From NCBI RefSeq assembly GCF_003946325.1, contig NZ_RHNT01000018.1, positions 1 through 43,655 of the forward strand: 43,655 nt of DNA. The letters run 5' to 3'. Below are positions 34,676 through 42,109 of the stretch, piece by piece. Below the pieces are notes generated by a model that saw only the letters and a list, made by a program, of their open reading frames with translations, was not told the origin of the DNA and made no database searches. The translations under genes and the position numbers were made by a program. Source of the stretch: Companilactobacillus furfuricola (lineage in GTDB: Bacteria > Bacillota > Bacilli > Lactobacillales > Lactobacillaceae). The stretch's first letter is position 1, and each line of letters begins with the position of its first letter.

Positions 34676-35020
34676 TTAATAAACGACGCTACCATCAACG
34701 TGAACATACAATGTATGACCAGCTTTGATCATGCCATTTTGGCTGTCTTTCAAAGCGACGAATGTCCAGTAGCTGTTACCATTTTTAGTTGGTGTGTAAG
34801 CTGTTGACTCCCAACCATCTTCGCCATATTTGTTATCCAAATATGTTCTGGCTTGAGTTACGTTTTTCAAATTTGTCTTAGTATTTTTATTAGATGTTGA
34901 TACTGTAGTTGTAGCGTAAGCTTCTTCTGAAGCTCCATTGTTTGAGCTACTTACAGAAAACGCTACTAAAAATAATCCTAAAACTACCAATACTCCAGCA
35001 GTTAACTTCTTCAATTGCAT
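34676..35020 (-). CDS. Small secreted protein, 114 aa
   Basis: Exported protein of unknown function. ATG 35020 (GGGGGAT upstream) begins QLKKLTAGVLVVLGLFLVAF, a signal sequence, with likely cleavage in the following Ser/Ala-rich stretch; no lipobox cysteine is present. The mature part has a Thr/Ser/Asn-rich linker and a folded domain: LKNVTQARTYLDNKYGEDGW, then NGNSYWTFVALKD, then HTLYVHVDGSVVY. The open frame to 35071 has no ribosome site and is not used. Short secreted proteins of this kind are common in lactobacilli. Confidence 0.75.
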   Translation of the reverse strand: MQLKKLTAGVLVVLGLFLVAFSVSSSNNGASEEAYATTTVSTSNKNTKTNLKNVTQARTYLDNKYGEDGWESTAYTPTKNGNSYWTFVALKDSQNGMIKAGHTLYVHVDGSVVY

Positions 35021-35117
35021 CACAGATCCCCCGTACTTTTCAGAAAATATAAGTATAATGATAAACCGCATTTTTCATAAAGTAAAGAAACTAATTTCTG
35101 AAAACGTTTTTCAAAAA

Positions 35118-35238
35118 AGAGAGTGGAGAGAGGCGGTTAGCTGCTGAGGATTAACGGACTATCAGCACAAGGGTGCTGCGTAGCAGTGCTCGCTGATAGT
35201 TTGTTAACCGGAGGCCGCTGCCTCTCGGAACTCGTTTC
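35118..35238 (+). repeat. Repeat B, copy B4
   Basis: Outer stem GAGAGGC..AGC with GCTGCCTCTC. Second helix TTAAC with GTTAA, where other copies have TTTAG/CTAAA (a double compensatory change). Central ACTATCAGC / GCTGATAGT, tip GGTGCTGC / GCAGTGCT. Confidence 0.85.
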
Positions 35239-35244
35239 AAAAAA

Positions 35245-35366
35245 AGAGAGTGGAGAGAGATGGTCAGCTGCTGAGGATTTAGAGACTATCAGCACAAGAG
35301 TGCTGCAAAGCAGTGCTCGCTGATAGTTTCTAAACCGGAGGCCGCTATCCCTCGGAACTCGTTTCC
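35245..35366 (+). repeat. Repeat B, copy B5
   Basis: Tandem partner of B4, 6 nt apart. Outer stem GAG-a-GAT..AGC with GCTATC-c-CTC, second helix TTTAG/CTAAA, same central hairpin as B4. Confidence 0.85.
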
Positions 35367-35490
35367 GCTATAAAAACTAAGTACGTTTGGTATCCTCCAT
35401 GAAATCGTTTGTAAGCAAATCATTACCAATCAATTTTCAAAAATACTACAATTTAACCATCAAAAATCCCAAGAAATGAAGTGACTCCAA

Positions 35491-35655
35491 ATGGAACCAA
35501 CTGAAAACTTAACTTACGATCAACGTCGCGAGATTGCGCGATCATTCGTGAGAACTCGTGCTACTTTAGACGATATCGACGAATTAGAAGATATTATCGA
35601 GATCAGAAAGAAATCTCTCGTCGACTTTACTTGTGGCGACGGTAATTTAGAATAG
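35491..35655 (+). CDS. Small hypothetical protein, 54 aa
   Basis: An ORF of 54 codons between repeat B5 and a strong terminator. It is highly charged and helix-rich: TENLTYDQRREIARSFVRTR, then ATLDDIDELEDIIEIRKKSL, then a C-terminal VDFTCGDGNLE. No signal peptide. The ribosome site is weak (GAAATGAAG about 12 nt upstream), but codon use and the following terminator suggest it is real. The rest of the gap 35367-35490 shows no other gene. Confidence 0.5.
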   Translation: MEPTENLTYDQRREIARSFVRTRATLDDIDELEDIIEIRKKSLVDFTCGDGNLE

Positions 35656-35662
35656 GCAAAAT

Positions 35663-35702
35663 AAAAATGCATTGAGAAAATTTTTCTCAGTGCATTTTTT
35701 CG
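35663..35702. terminator. Bidirectional terminator
   Basis: AAAAATGCATTGAGAAA / TTTCTCAGTGCATTTTTT, between the small ORF and the convergent flavin-reductase gene. Confidence 0.9.
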
Positions 35703-35711
35703 TAATTTTTT

Positions 35712-36974
35712 TTAGCTTTCTGAAGCACCTGAGTTGGCATCTACGTCAACTGTTTCTGTTTCTTCGGCACTTTCTGATGCGCCAGCACTTGCATCTGTAT
35801 CTGCTGATGCTGCTGCACCTGCTTGGGAAGCTCCGGCGTTAGCATCTACTTGGTTATTAGGATCGTCGACTAGCATCTTACCTGTCATCTTGAGATATGA
35901 GCTAACGATTGGCCATAGGTCTAATACCCATTCGTTGACACCACGGTAGCTGCCGTCTTCGTCATGCATTGCTTTGTAATAGTGCATTACGTGTTTTGTA
36001 GCATTGTTGCCTGGTACTGGCATTGCTACTAAGTCCTTTTGTCCAGTACGCAATTGATGGATAACTCTCTTTACGTTAGGAATAGCGCGTGGAGGGTGAA
36101 CGTCGGTCATCTTGTCACCAACTTGGTCTGGTGTTCTTGATGCCAGCATCTTCTTGCCTTCCATCGTCTTGTTGTAATAGATGAATTGGTTGTTGTCGTC
36201 AACGTATGTCAATTCGATCGGCATTGTCTTCAAGAACCAGTTCAATTGATCGACTGTTAGCAGTCCACGGTCTAATTTGACATAGGCTTTGCCGTCAACA
36301 GCGTTAGTTTTGACTGCGGCTTGTTCGACCCAGTCTTTGGCATTTTTATCAACGTTTGTAACACTTGTGTCGACTGGATGGTTAGCTTCCAAGTCTTCGT
36401 TCTTCCATGCATCGTCGTCTTCTTGGTCAACGTGATTGATCAATTTGACGAACTTGAGGAATTTGTTAAGTGTTGAGTGGATGAAGTTGATCGTACCTTC
36501 ATCTTTCAAATTGCCATCTGCATCAAAAGCTTCTTTAACGTTTCCTAATAAGACTTCGTTACCTGGCAAAGAAATTGCTCCGACACCTGGTGATTCTAGG
36601 ATCTGTCTTAAGTGCAATTGTGCTCGAGATGAACCTTGGGTGTAGTAACTTGCACCAACGATCCAAACTGGCTTGCCATCTAGTGGATGGATGCTGTATG
36701 AAAGCCATTCGATCAAGCTCTTCAATGCTGCAGGAACTGTGTGGTTGTGTTCTGGTGTGGCTAAAATAACACCGTCAGCTCCTTCGATCTTACGAGCGAT
36801 GTATTGTAATGCATCGCCTTGCGAAATGTCGTTGTCTTGATTGAACATTGGAATATCATTGATGTCCAAGATCTCAACGTCGACTTGGTCGCTAAAATGT
36901 GCTGCAATAAATTTTAAAAGCATGCGGTTATATGATTGTTCTGCGATCGAACCTGCAATACCTACTAATTTCAT
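35712..36974 (-). CDS. FMN reductase-PAS fusion with a tail of flavinylation-like motifs
   Basis: A 420-residue cytosolic protein with three parts. Residues 1 to about 185 are an NADPH-dependent FMN reductase domain (VGIAGSIAEQSYNRMLLKF phosphate loop; ATPEHNHTVPAALKSLIEWL). Residues about 240-360 are a PAS domain like the C-terminal PAS of DUF438 proteins (WFLKTMPIELTYVDDNNQFI, and DVHPPRAIPNVKRVIHQL). Residues about 370-420 are disordered and acidic/Ala/Ser-rich, with three evenly spaced motifs: DANAGAS (377-383), DASAGAS (394-400) and DANSGAS (412-418). These resemble the D-x-x-S/T-G-A-S/T acceptor that ApbE modifies with FMN. The apbE gene and an FMN_bind protein are neighbours. ATG 36974 after GGAGGATATACGT; 12 nt after the preceding reductase gene, so one operon. 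Confidence 0.82.
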   Translation of the reverse strand: MKLVGIAGSIAEQSYNRMLLKFIAAHFSDQVDVEILDINDIPMFNQDNDISQGDALQYIARKIEGADGVILATPEHNHTVPAALKSLIEWLSYSIHPLDGKPVWIVGASYYTQGSSRAQLHLRQILESPGVGAISLPGNEVLLGNVKEAFDADGNLKDEGTINFIHSTLNKFLKFVKLINHVDQEDDDAWKNEDLEANHPVDTSVTNVDKNAKDWVEQAAVKTNAVDGKAYVKLDRGLLTVDQLNWFLKTMPIELTYVDDNNQFIYYNKTMEGKKMLASRTPDQVGDKMTDVHPPRAIPNVKRVIHQLRTGQKDLVAMPVPGNNATKHVMHYYKAMHDEDGSYRGVNEWVLDLWPIVSSYLKMTGKMLVDDPNNQVDANAGASQAGAAASADTDASAGASESAEETETVDVDANSGASES

Positions 36975-36986
36975 ACGTATATCCTC

Positions 36987-37598
36987 CTATTTGTTGTCTT
37001 CCCAGTTAAAGTTTCTAGCTTCTTCCATATTAGCTGCAGTTGCGCCGCCTAATTGTTCTGAAATGGCAACGAACTTTAAGAAGTCCTCGAAAAGACCCTC
37101 TAATTGTTTGATCGTATCGTCATCCTTCAAGTTGCCATCATCGTCAAAGGCTTCCAATGAGTGACCTAGTAAAAATTCGGAACTAGGCATGATCCGAGCC
37201 TTGATCTCAGGTGAATCTAAGATCTGACGTAATTGTGATTGAGCACGCGATGAACCGAGCGAACCATATGATGCCCCTGTGATCATCACTGGCTTGTCGA
37301 CAAATGGATGCTGTCCATATGAGAGCCATGCTAAAGCACTTGAAAGTGCGGCTGGGATCGAGTGATCGTATTCAGGCGTTCCGATGATCACGCCGTCAGC
37401 TGCTTCAATATCGTTAGCTAACTCGATTGCGTATTCAGGAACCGTCTTCTCAGGACTCTTTTTAAAAATAGGCAAGTCCTTGATCTCAGCTAATTGAATA
37501 TCAGCTTCACTTTTAAAATGCTTCTGCATGTATTTTAGTAAGTTACGATTTGTTGAATTTTTTGAGTTGGAACCAACTATGGCGATAAACTTTTTCAT
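36987..37598 (-). CDS. NADPH-dependent FMN reductase
   Basis: Flavodoxin-fold flavin reductase, 203 residues, paralogous to the first domain of the next gene. It has the loop FIAIVGSNSKNSTNRNLLKY and the block GTPEYDHSIPAALSSALAWL. The conserved ITGASYGSLGSSRAQSQLRQ follows. It would pass electrons from NAD(P)H to flavin. Next to a fumarate-reductase-like protein it recalls the HcrA-HcrB hydroxycinnamate reductase of L. plantarum. I choose ATG 37598 with GAAAGGATGG upstream over the in-frame ATG at 37610, which would lie on the ribosome site itself. Confidence 0.88.
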   Translation of the reverse strand: MKKFIAIVGSNSKNSTNRNLLKYMQKHFKSEADIQLAEIKDLPIFKKSPEKTVPEYAIELANDIEAADGVIIGTPEYDHSIPAALSSALAWLSYGQHPFVDKPVMITGASYGSLGSSRAQSQLRQILDSPEIKARIMPSSEFLLGHSLEAFDDDGNLKDDDTIKQLEGLFEDFLKFVAISEQLGGATAANMEEARNFNWEDNK

Positions 37599-37639
37599 TA
37601 AGCTATCCATCCTTTCAATTCTTCAGTAAATATTCCTAT

Positions 37640-37698
37640 ATTATATATTTTAAATACATTCTTGTGATAAATCAATCAAAGTTTTTAAAACGGTTACA
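37640..37698 (-). promoter_or_regulatory. Candidate promoter and cre-like site before the FMN reductase pair
   Basis: On the minus strand TATAAT (37645-37640) is a perfect -10 with a poor -35. Upstream, TGTAACCGTTTTAA (37698-37685) resembles a cre site (core TGTAACCG) but misses the consensus at the end. Confidence 0.4.
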
Positions 37699-37703
37699 CA
37701 ATT

Positions 37704-38636
37704 TCATTGAATAAGTGTGAATTTATCTTTCAATCCACTGGTAGTCTTCACTTCGTGGTCACGGGTAATAAAAATCGCTTCGATGCCTTTTTCTAGCTCG
37801 ATCAGCGCCATCCCTTTTTTAATGCCTTGATAAAATCCGATCGTCGACCAGATCTCGCCGTCGATTGATCGGTCGCTCACAATAGTGACACTTGCTAAAT
37901 TATTCGCAATCGGATAACCCGTCAGCGAATCGAACATGTGGTGATACTCTTGTCCATCGACAACGAGCTTGCGTTCATAAATACCCGACGTCCCGATCGA
38001 TTTGGCAGCCGTGTGCAAGATACCTAGTGGGACATTTCTTTTTTTAATAGGATCTTGAATGCCGATCTTCCATAAACGGTCAGGTCGCAAACTCGAACCT
38101 ACCAACAAAATATTCCCCCCAAGATCGACGATGCCTGATTCAATGCCCGAACGTTCCCAAAATTCTTTGACTTGATCAGCGATCCAGCCTTTAGCGATAC
38201 CGCCAAGGTCGATCTCCATACCTTTTTCTTTCAAAAAAACTGAATGGTCTTCGTCATTTAGCTCGATCTTCAACGGATCGACCACTTGCAAACGTTGTGC
38301 AATATCAGCATCCCGTGGTTTATTGGCACCTTTGAAACCGATCTTCCACAATTTGACTAACGGACCGATCGCCACATTGAACCCATAATGTTTTTGACTG
38401 ACATTGACAGCTGTCTTGATCAGATCGTAAGTATCATCAGGAACTGACACGGCTTTTACGCCAGCGTTGTGATTGATCGACATGACTTCTGACTCTTTTC
38501 GATTGACCGTCAGTTTATCCTCATAACGTTGGATCAAGTGAAAAGCTGCGTCTAAGTCAGCGACGGTATTCGGCTCGGCCACCGACAAATTGACCACCGT
38601 TCCTAAGGCGTAGTATTTCTTGTTTATCATTCCCAT
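37704..38636 (-). CDS. apbE: FAD:protein FMN transferase ApbE (cytosolic form)
   Basis: Attaches FMN from FAD to Ser/Thr of target proteins in a Mg-dependent reaction. It has about 310 residues. Family blocks: YYALGTVVNLSVAEP at the start, KGMEIDLGGIAKGWIADQV in the centre, GIVDLGGNILLVGSS, SIGTSGIYER, HMFDSLTGYPIANNLASVTI and a late Asp (SIDGEIWSTIGF). It has no signal peptide or lipobox, so it acts in the cytosol. I take ATG 38636 (AGGAAG 8 nt before) over the open TTG 38642. It is divergent from the FMN_bind-containing reductase gene, its probable substrate, and upstream of the flavin reductase pair. Confidence 0.93.
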   Translation of the reverse strand: MGMINKKYYALGTVVNLSVAEPNTVADLDAAFHLIQRYEDKLTVNRKESEVMSINHNAGVKAVSVPDDTYDLIKTAVNVSQKHYGFNVAIGPLVKLWKIGFKGANKPRDADIAQRLQVVDPLKIELNDEDHSVFLKEKGMEIDLGGIAKGWIADQVKEFWERSGIESGIVDLGGNILLVGSSLRPDRLWKIGIQDPIKKRNVPLGILHTAAKSIGTSGIYERKLVVDGQEYHHMFDSLTGYPIANNLASVTIVSDRSIDGEIWSTIGFYQGIKKGMALIELEKGIEAIFITRDHEVKTTSGLKDKFTLIQ

Positions 38637-38719
38637 TGGCAAGTCTTCCTAAATTAGTTTTATATTCACTGCTAATTTAACATATTAACATTTCATTGGT
38701 TAGCTTAATTAAGACATTT

Positions 38720-38748
38720 TTCACAAAATATGCAAATATAAATATAGA
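38720..38748 (+). promoter_or_regulatory. Candidate promoter of the fumarate-reductase-like gene
   Basis: -35 TTCACA (38720-38725), 17 nt, -10 TATAGA (38743-38748). The -35 is part of TTTTTCACAAAA, which resembles a Rex half-site. The apbE promoter must lie in the same 157-bp divergent gap. Confidence 0.45.
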
Positions 38749-38793
38749 TTGAGTTATATTAATCTAAGAGGAAATTTGTTAGGAGTGAAAAAT

Positions 38794-40641
38794 ATGTTTA
38801 AAAGTGTAAATTCCAACTGGGATGCAACTTATGATGTTGTCGTCCTAGGTTTTGGTGGTGCTGGTGCTACAGCTGCTATGTTTGCGGCTGACAACGGCGC
38901 TAAGGTGTTGATAGTTGATTCAGCTCCTGAAGGCCACGAAGGTGGTAACACTAGATATGCTGGTCAAGTTATCTCGACCGGCTCTGACCTTGATGACCTC
39001 CGCGATTACTACGATGACTTAGCTAAACCATTATCATATGACAAAGAATTAATGGAAACTTATGTTAAAGGCCTTTACGATATGCCTAATTTTTTGAAAA
39101 AGTATTTGGGAGTTGAACCATTCATTATGGCTGACCATCCTGATTCCGGTGTTTCAAAAGCTTTAGCATTCATGAGACACGAATATCCTGAACTTCGTGG
39201 TCAAAAAACTCACGATCTCGTGACTGTTCATGAAGGCGTGGCCGATTCAGCTTTGTGGAAGAATTTGCGTCAACAAGTACTCGACCGTTCTGATATGATC
39301 GATGTCTTGTACGAAACTCCCGCTGAGCACATTTACCAAGATCCTTACATCAAATCCGTTATTGGTGTCGAGATCAAGCGCGACGGTAAATCGGTCAAGG
39401 TCAAAGCTAACAATGGTGTCGTTATGGCGACTGGTGGCTTTGAAAACAATCAAGAGATGGTCGAAAACTATCTCGGCGAGACTAGTTTGAATCCGATCGG
39501 CTCGCTTTACAATAAGGGTGCTGGTGTCAAAATGGCCCAAGATGTCGGCGCTAAGCTTTACAACATGGCTAATTATGAATCTTATGGTATTTTCCATGGA
39601 CTTACGCCAAAACCTGAGGCTGGCCAACGTTCACAATTTTTGCCTTTCGACTGGCCCGCTTTCCACCAAGGTAGCTTAATGGTCGTGGGCGACGACGGTA
39701 CTCGCTACTTTGATGAAAATGAGATGCACCGTCACGGCCACATCCAAAATCACGGTCAATGGCGGGTGCCAAATGCCCAGATCCATCCTTACGTCATTTT
39801 TGACGAGAAGAAATACCAAGAACTCAAAAATGATAAAGTGGCTCCTTATCCTGAATTCTTGAACTTCGTTGAAAAAGCCGACGACATCAAAGGGCTAGCT
39901 AAACTTATGGGCGTTAAGCCAAAGACATTGAAGAACACTATCAAAGATTTCAATCGTTTCGCAAAAAAACAATACGATGCAGCCTTCCATCGTGATGGCG
40001 ATACTTTGACTGCATTTGACAGCGACGGTCCATTTTATGCCATCGCCATGGTCCAAGGTCTCTTGAATACTCAAGGCGGTCCCGTTCACAATGCGAAAAC
40101 TGAAGTATTAGATCCCGATAACAACCTTATCCCTCACCTTTACGCAGCTGGCGAGCTTGGCAGTTTGATGGGTCGCAAGTATAACGGCGGCAGCAACTTA
40201 GCTGAAAATTTGATCTTTGGTAAAATTGCCGGTGAAAATGCGGCGACACCAAAAGCTCAAGTCCAAGAACCAACTATCGATGCAAATCTTGGTACAAATG
40301 AAGGTACATCGAATAATACTAATACCTTAGGTTCAGATGCTGTGGAAGAAAAATTTGAGACAGCTGACAATCAATACATCGGCAGATCAACTGCCGGAAT
40401 GGGTAATGAAGTCGTCGTCCGCGTTACTGTGGGCAATAACGGAAATATCCAAGATGTGGAAGTGCTCAAGGAAAGCGAATCTGAAGATTACGGTCAAAAA
40501 GCGATCAAAGAATTGCCGAAAGAGATCGTTGCTAAAAATAGTGTCGACGTCGATTCCATTTCCGGCGCCTCCGCATCAAGTCGTGCCGTTAAAGAAGCAG
40601 TCACTGATGCTCTAAAGCAAGCAGAGATCAATGTAAATTAA
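38794..40641 (+). CDS. FAD-dependent fumarate/enoate reductase with C-terminal FMN_bind domain
   Basis: Soluble flavoprotein of the fumarate reductase/urocanate reductase/HcrB class, 615 residues, no signal peptide. The N-terminal FAD fold is YDVVVLGFGGAGATAAMFA, followed by HEGGNTRYAGQV; later come GVVMATGGFENN and the end of the FAD domain GGSNLAENLIFGKIAGENA. After a linker rich in Asn/Thr, residues about 520-615 form an FMN_bind domain (VVVRVTVGNNGNIQDVEVL). It ends with DSISGASASSRAVKEAV, where Ser about 593 is the predicted covalent FMN site. The probable reaction is reduction of a C=C acid (fumarate, acrylate, cinnamate-like) as an electron sink; the substrate is not readable. ATG 38794 has AGGAGTG upstream. 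Confidence 0.9.
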   Translation: MFKSVNSNWDATYDVVVLGFGGAGATAAMFAADNGAKVLIVDSAPEGHEGGNTRYAGQVISTGSDLDDLRDYYDDLAKPLSYDKELMETYVKGLYDMPNFLKKYLGVEPFIMADHPDSGVSKALAFMRHEYPELRGQKTHDLVTVHEGVADSALWKNLRQQVLDRSDMIDVLYETPAEHIYQDPYIKSVIGVEIKRDGKSVKVKANNGVVMATGGFENNQEMVENYLGETSLNPIGSLYNKGAGVKMAQDVGAKLYNMANYESYGIFHGLTPKPEAGQRSQFLPFDWPAFHQGSLMVVGDDGTRYFDENEMHRHGHIQNHGQWRVPNAQIHPYVIFDEKKYQELKNDKVAPYPEFLNFVEKADDIKGLAKLMGVKPKTLKNTIKDFNRFAKKQYDAAFHRDGDTLTAFDSDGPFYAIAMVQGLLNTQGGPVHNAKTEVLDPDNNLIPHLYAAGELGSLMGRKYNGGSNLAENLIFGKIAGENAATPKAQVQEPTIDANLGTNEGTSNNTNTLGSDAVEEKFETADNQYIGRSTAGMGNEVVVRVTVGNNGNIQDVEVLKESESEDYGQKAIKELPKEIVAKNSVDVDSISGASASSRAVKEAVTDALKQAEINVN

Positions 40642-40644
40642 ATA

Positions 40645-40678
40645 TAAAAAGTCGAACTTTTCGAGTTCGGCTTTTTTA
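40645..40678 (+). terminator. Terminator after the fumarate-reductase-like gene
   Basis: AAAAAGTCGAACT / GAGTTCGGCTTTTTT with a TTTC loop. Confidence 0.85.
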
Positions 40679-40820
40679 ATGCACTGATTAACCATTGATC
40701 ACATTTAGCCAGTTACCAGTCAAATATGACATGAAAAAACTTGCATTATCATTTTTTACAACGATATTTTTATATTTTTATATGTTAAAATTAATACGAA
40801 AAAGAAAAGGGGTCTTGCCG

Positions 40821-41408
40821 ATGGTTATTGATAAAAGGATCATCAAAACTAATAATGCCATTTTGGATGCATTCATTGACTTAGCCCAAACTACGCCCCT
40901 TGAGAAGATCACGGTGACAGCGCTGGCTAAAAAAGCTCATATTAGTCGAAAAACTTTTTATGATCGCTATTCCAATCTTGACGAATTGATCAATACGCTG
41001 CAAAACTACATGGCAAAACGTTTTGAACATTTATTCATACTCCCGGTCAAAAATGACCATGAATTGAAGCCCGATGCCGTGATGGAATTCCTTCAGTTTG
41101 CAGAAGATAACAAAGAACTCTTGTCGATCTTGAAACACGCTGCAGGAGAGTTTCTCCAAGCCGCTATTGATCAAGAAGGTCGATCGATGGCTAACTTTTT
41201 GGAAAAAGATCTAAATTTCTCCAGGGATTCAGCCACTACCCTAGCCCCTTGGCTGATCACGTCCTACATCCAGGGATCAGGCTATTTGATCGACAAATGG
41301 TTATTCACTGACAACGACTTGACCAAAGAAGACATCTGCCATTTGTTAATGCTGCTGTACAGCGATTCAATCTTCATGCTCCAAAAAAAGAGCGCGGAGG
41401 TTAATTGA
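40821..41408 (+). CDS. TetR-family regulator
   Basis: A 195-residue regulator. The N-terminal TetR helix-turn-helix reads AILDAFIDLAQTTPLEKITV, then TALAKKAHISRKTFYDRYSN. The C-terminal domain has GEFLQAAIDQEGRSM and late hydrophobic helices, as in the DhaS-like TetR_C group. ATG 40821 has AAAAGGGG upstream; earlier in-frame codons from 40695 are not supported. The last about 6 codons and the TGA stop come from repeat B6, so the repeat has been taken into the gene's end. It follows the flavin reductase cluster and may control it, but no operator is proven. Confidence 0.85.
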   Translation: MVIDKRIIKTNNAILDAFIDLAQTTPLEKITVTALAKKAHISRKTFYDRYSNLDELINTLQNYMAKRFEHLFILPVKNDHELKPDAVMEFLQFAEDNKELLSILKHAAGEFLQAAIDQEGRSMANFLEKDLNFSRDSATTLAPWLITSYIQGSGYLIDKWLFTDNDLTKEDICHLLMLLYSDSIFMLQKKSAEVN

Positions 41409-41510
41409 TCAGCTACTGAGGATTTAGGGACTAGCAGCTTTAGAGTGCTGCGAAGCAGTGCTCGCTGATAGTTGCTAAACCGGAGGTCGCTATTATCCGC
41501 AGCGCGTTTC
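41389..41510 (+). repeat. Repeat B, copy B6
   Basis: Overlaps the end of the TetR gene. Outer stem GG-t-TAAT..AGC with GCTATTA-t-CC, second helix TTTAG/CTAAA, tip GTGCTGC/GCAGTGC. The outer flanks GAGCGCGG / GCAGCGCG differ from the GAGCGG/GAGCTC form of other copies. Confidence 0.85.
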
Positions 41511-41519
41511 CGCAAAAAA

Positions 41520-41642
41520 AGAGCGCGGAGGTTAATTGATCAGCTACTGAGGATTTAGAAACTAGCAGCTTTAGAGTGCTGCGAAGCAGTGCTCACTGAT
41601 AGTTGCTAAACCGGAGGTCGCTAATATCCGTAGCGCGTTTCC
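41520..41642 (+). repeat. Repeat B, copy B7
   Basis: Nearly a duplicate of B6 in direct tandem (9 nt apart), with a few changes. The outer stem pairs less well (3' arm GCTAATATCC), so it may be decaying. Confidence 0.85.
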
Positions 41643-41650
41643 GCAAAAAA

Positions 41651-41680
41651 AGAGCGCGGAGGTTAATTGATCAGCTGATT
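41651..41680 (+). repeat. Repeat B, truncated copy B8
   Basis: The first about 30 nt of another unit (GAGCGCGGAGGTTAATTGAT and CAGCTG), then unrelated sequence. It shows that the tandem array has shrunk or is broken. Confidence 0.85.
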
Positions 41681-41691
41681 TTCTCCACAAA

Positions 41692-41734
41692 AAAAGAGAT
41701 AACGACCAAACCCAGTACGACGTTATCTCTTTTT
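41692..41734. terminator. Bidirectional terminator after the repeat B array
   Basis: AAAAGAGATAACG / CGTTATCTCTTTT, 13-bp perfect stem with a 16-nt loop. Confidence 0.85.
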
Positions 41735-41740
41735 ATAAAT

Positions 41741-41775
41741 GTATATAGAAGGAATTGAACCTTCATCTATCCCAA
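41741..41775 (-). other. tRNA-like fragment (T-arm with partial D-arm-like sequence)
   Basis: On the minus strand GAAGG-TTCAATT-CCTTC (41764-41748) is a canonical TpsiC arm and loop, preceded by TTTAATTGGGATAG, which recalls a D-arm. No matching 5' acceptor strand or anticodon arm is present, so it is not a working tRNA. It could be a decayed tRNA or an old integration scar. Confidence 0.35.
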
Positions 41776-42060
41776 TTAAAGCTACTAGTAAAACACGCCA
41801 TAATTGGGTGGGACATGGATCCCAGAAAATCCATGGCATTACTGTTTTATCCATAGTAACAACTACGAGTAGTATACTACATATAGTATTGTTATGTAAC
41901 AATTTTTCTTTATTTTTTATAATTATGTTTATTATGTATCGTTAGATATTAATTTGACAAAATTTTTTAATAATATTCTGGTCCACAAACACCCTGCTGT
42001 TCTTGATGTTGGACAAGTTTTTGATGTGAGGATTATTAGCAAAAAAAGAATTTTTTTAAT
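41776..42060. other. Non-coding A/T-rich region with two palindromes
   Basis: No gene seen. It contains CATGGAT..ATCCATG (41814-41835) and GTAGTATACTAC (41870-41881). The purpose is unknown; they lie upstream of the asnA promoter. Confidence 0.4.
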
Positions 42061-42067
42061 TTAATGC

Positions 42068-42098
42068 TTTACAACTGCAAAAAAAATGCTAGTATAAG
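42068..42098 (+). promoter_or_regulatory. Promoter of the asnA T-box transcript
   Basis: -35 TTTACA (42068-42073) and a -10 in AGTATAAG (TAGTAT at 42090-42095 with a 16-nt spacer, or TATAAG at 42093). It lies just before the T-box leader. Confidence 0.55.
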
Positions 42099-42109
42099 TT
42101 ACATTAAGA

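Noticed and set aside
41739-41945. 68-codon open frame before asnA
   Set aside because: No ribosome site; it runs over the terminator edge, the tRNA-like fragment and palindromes, with no family resemblance.
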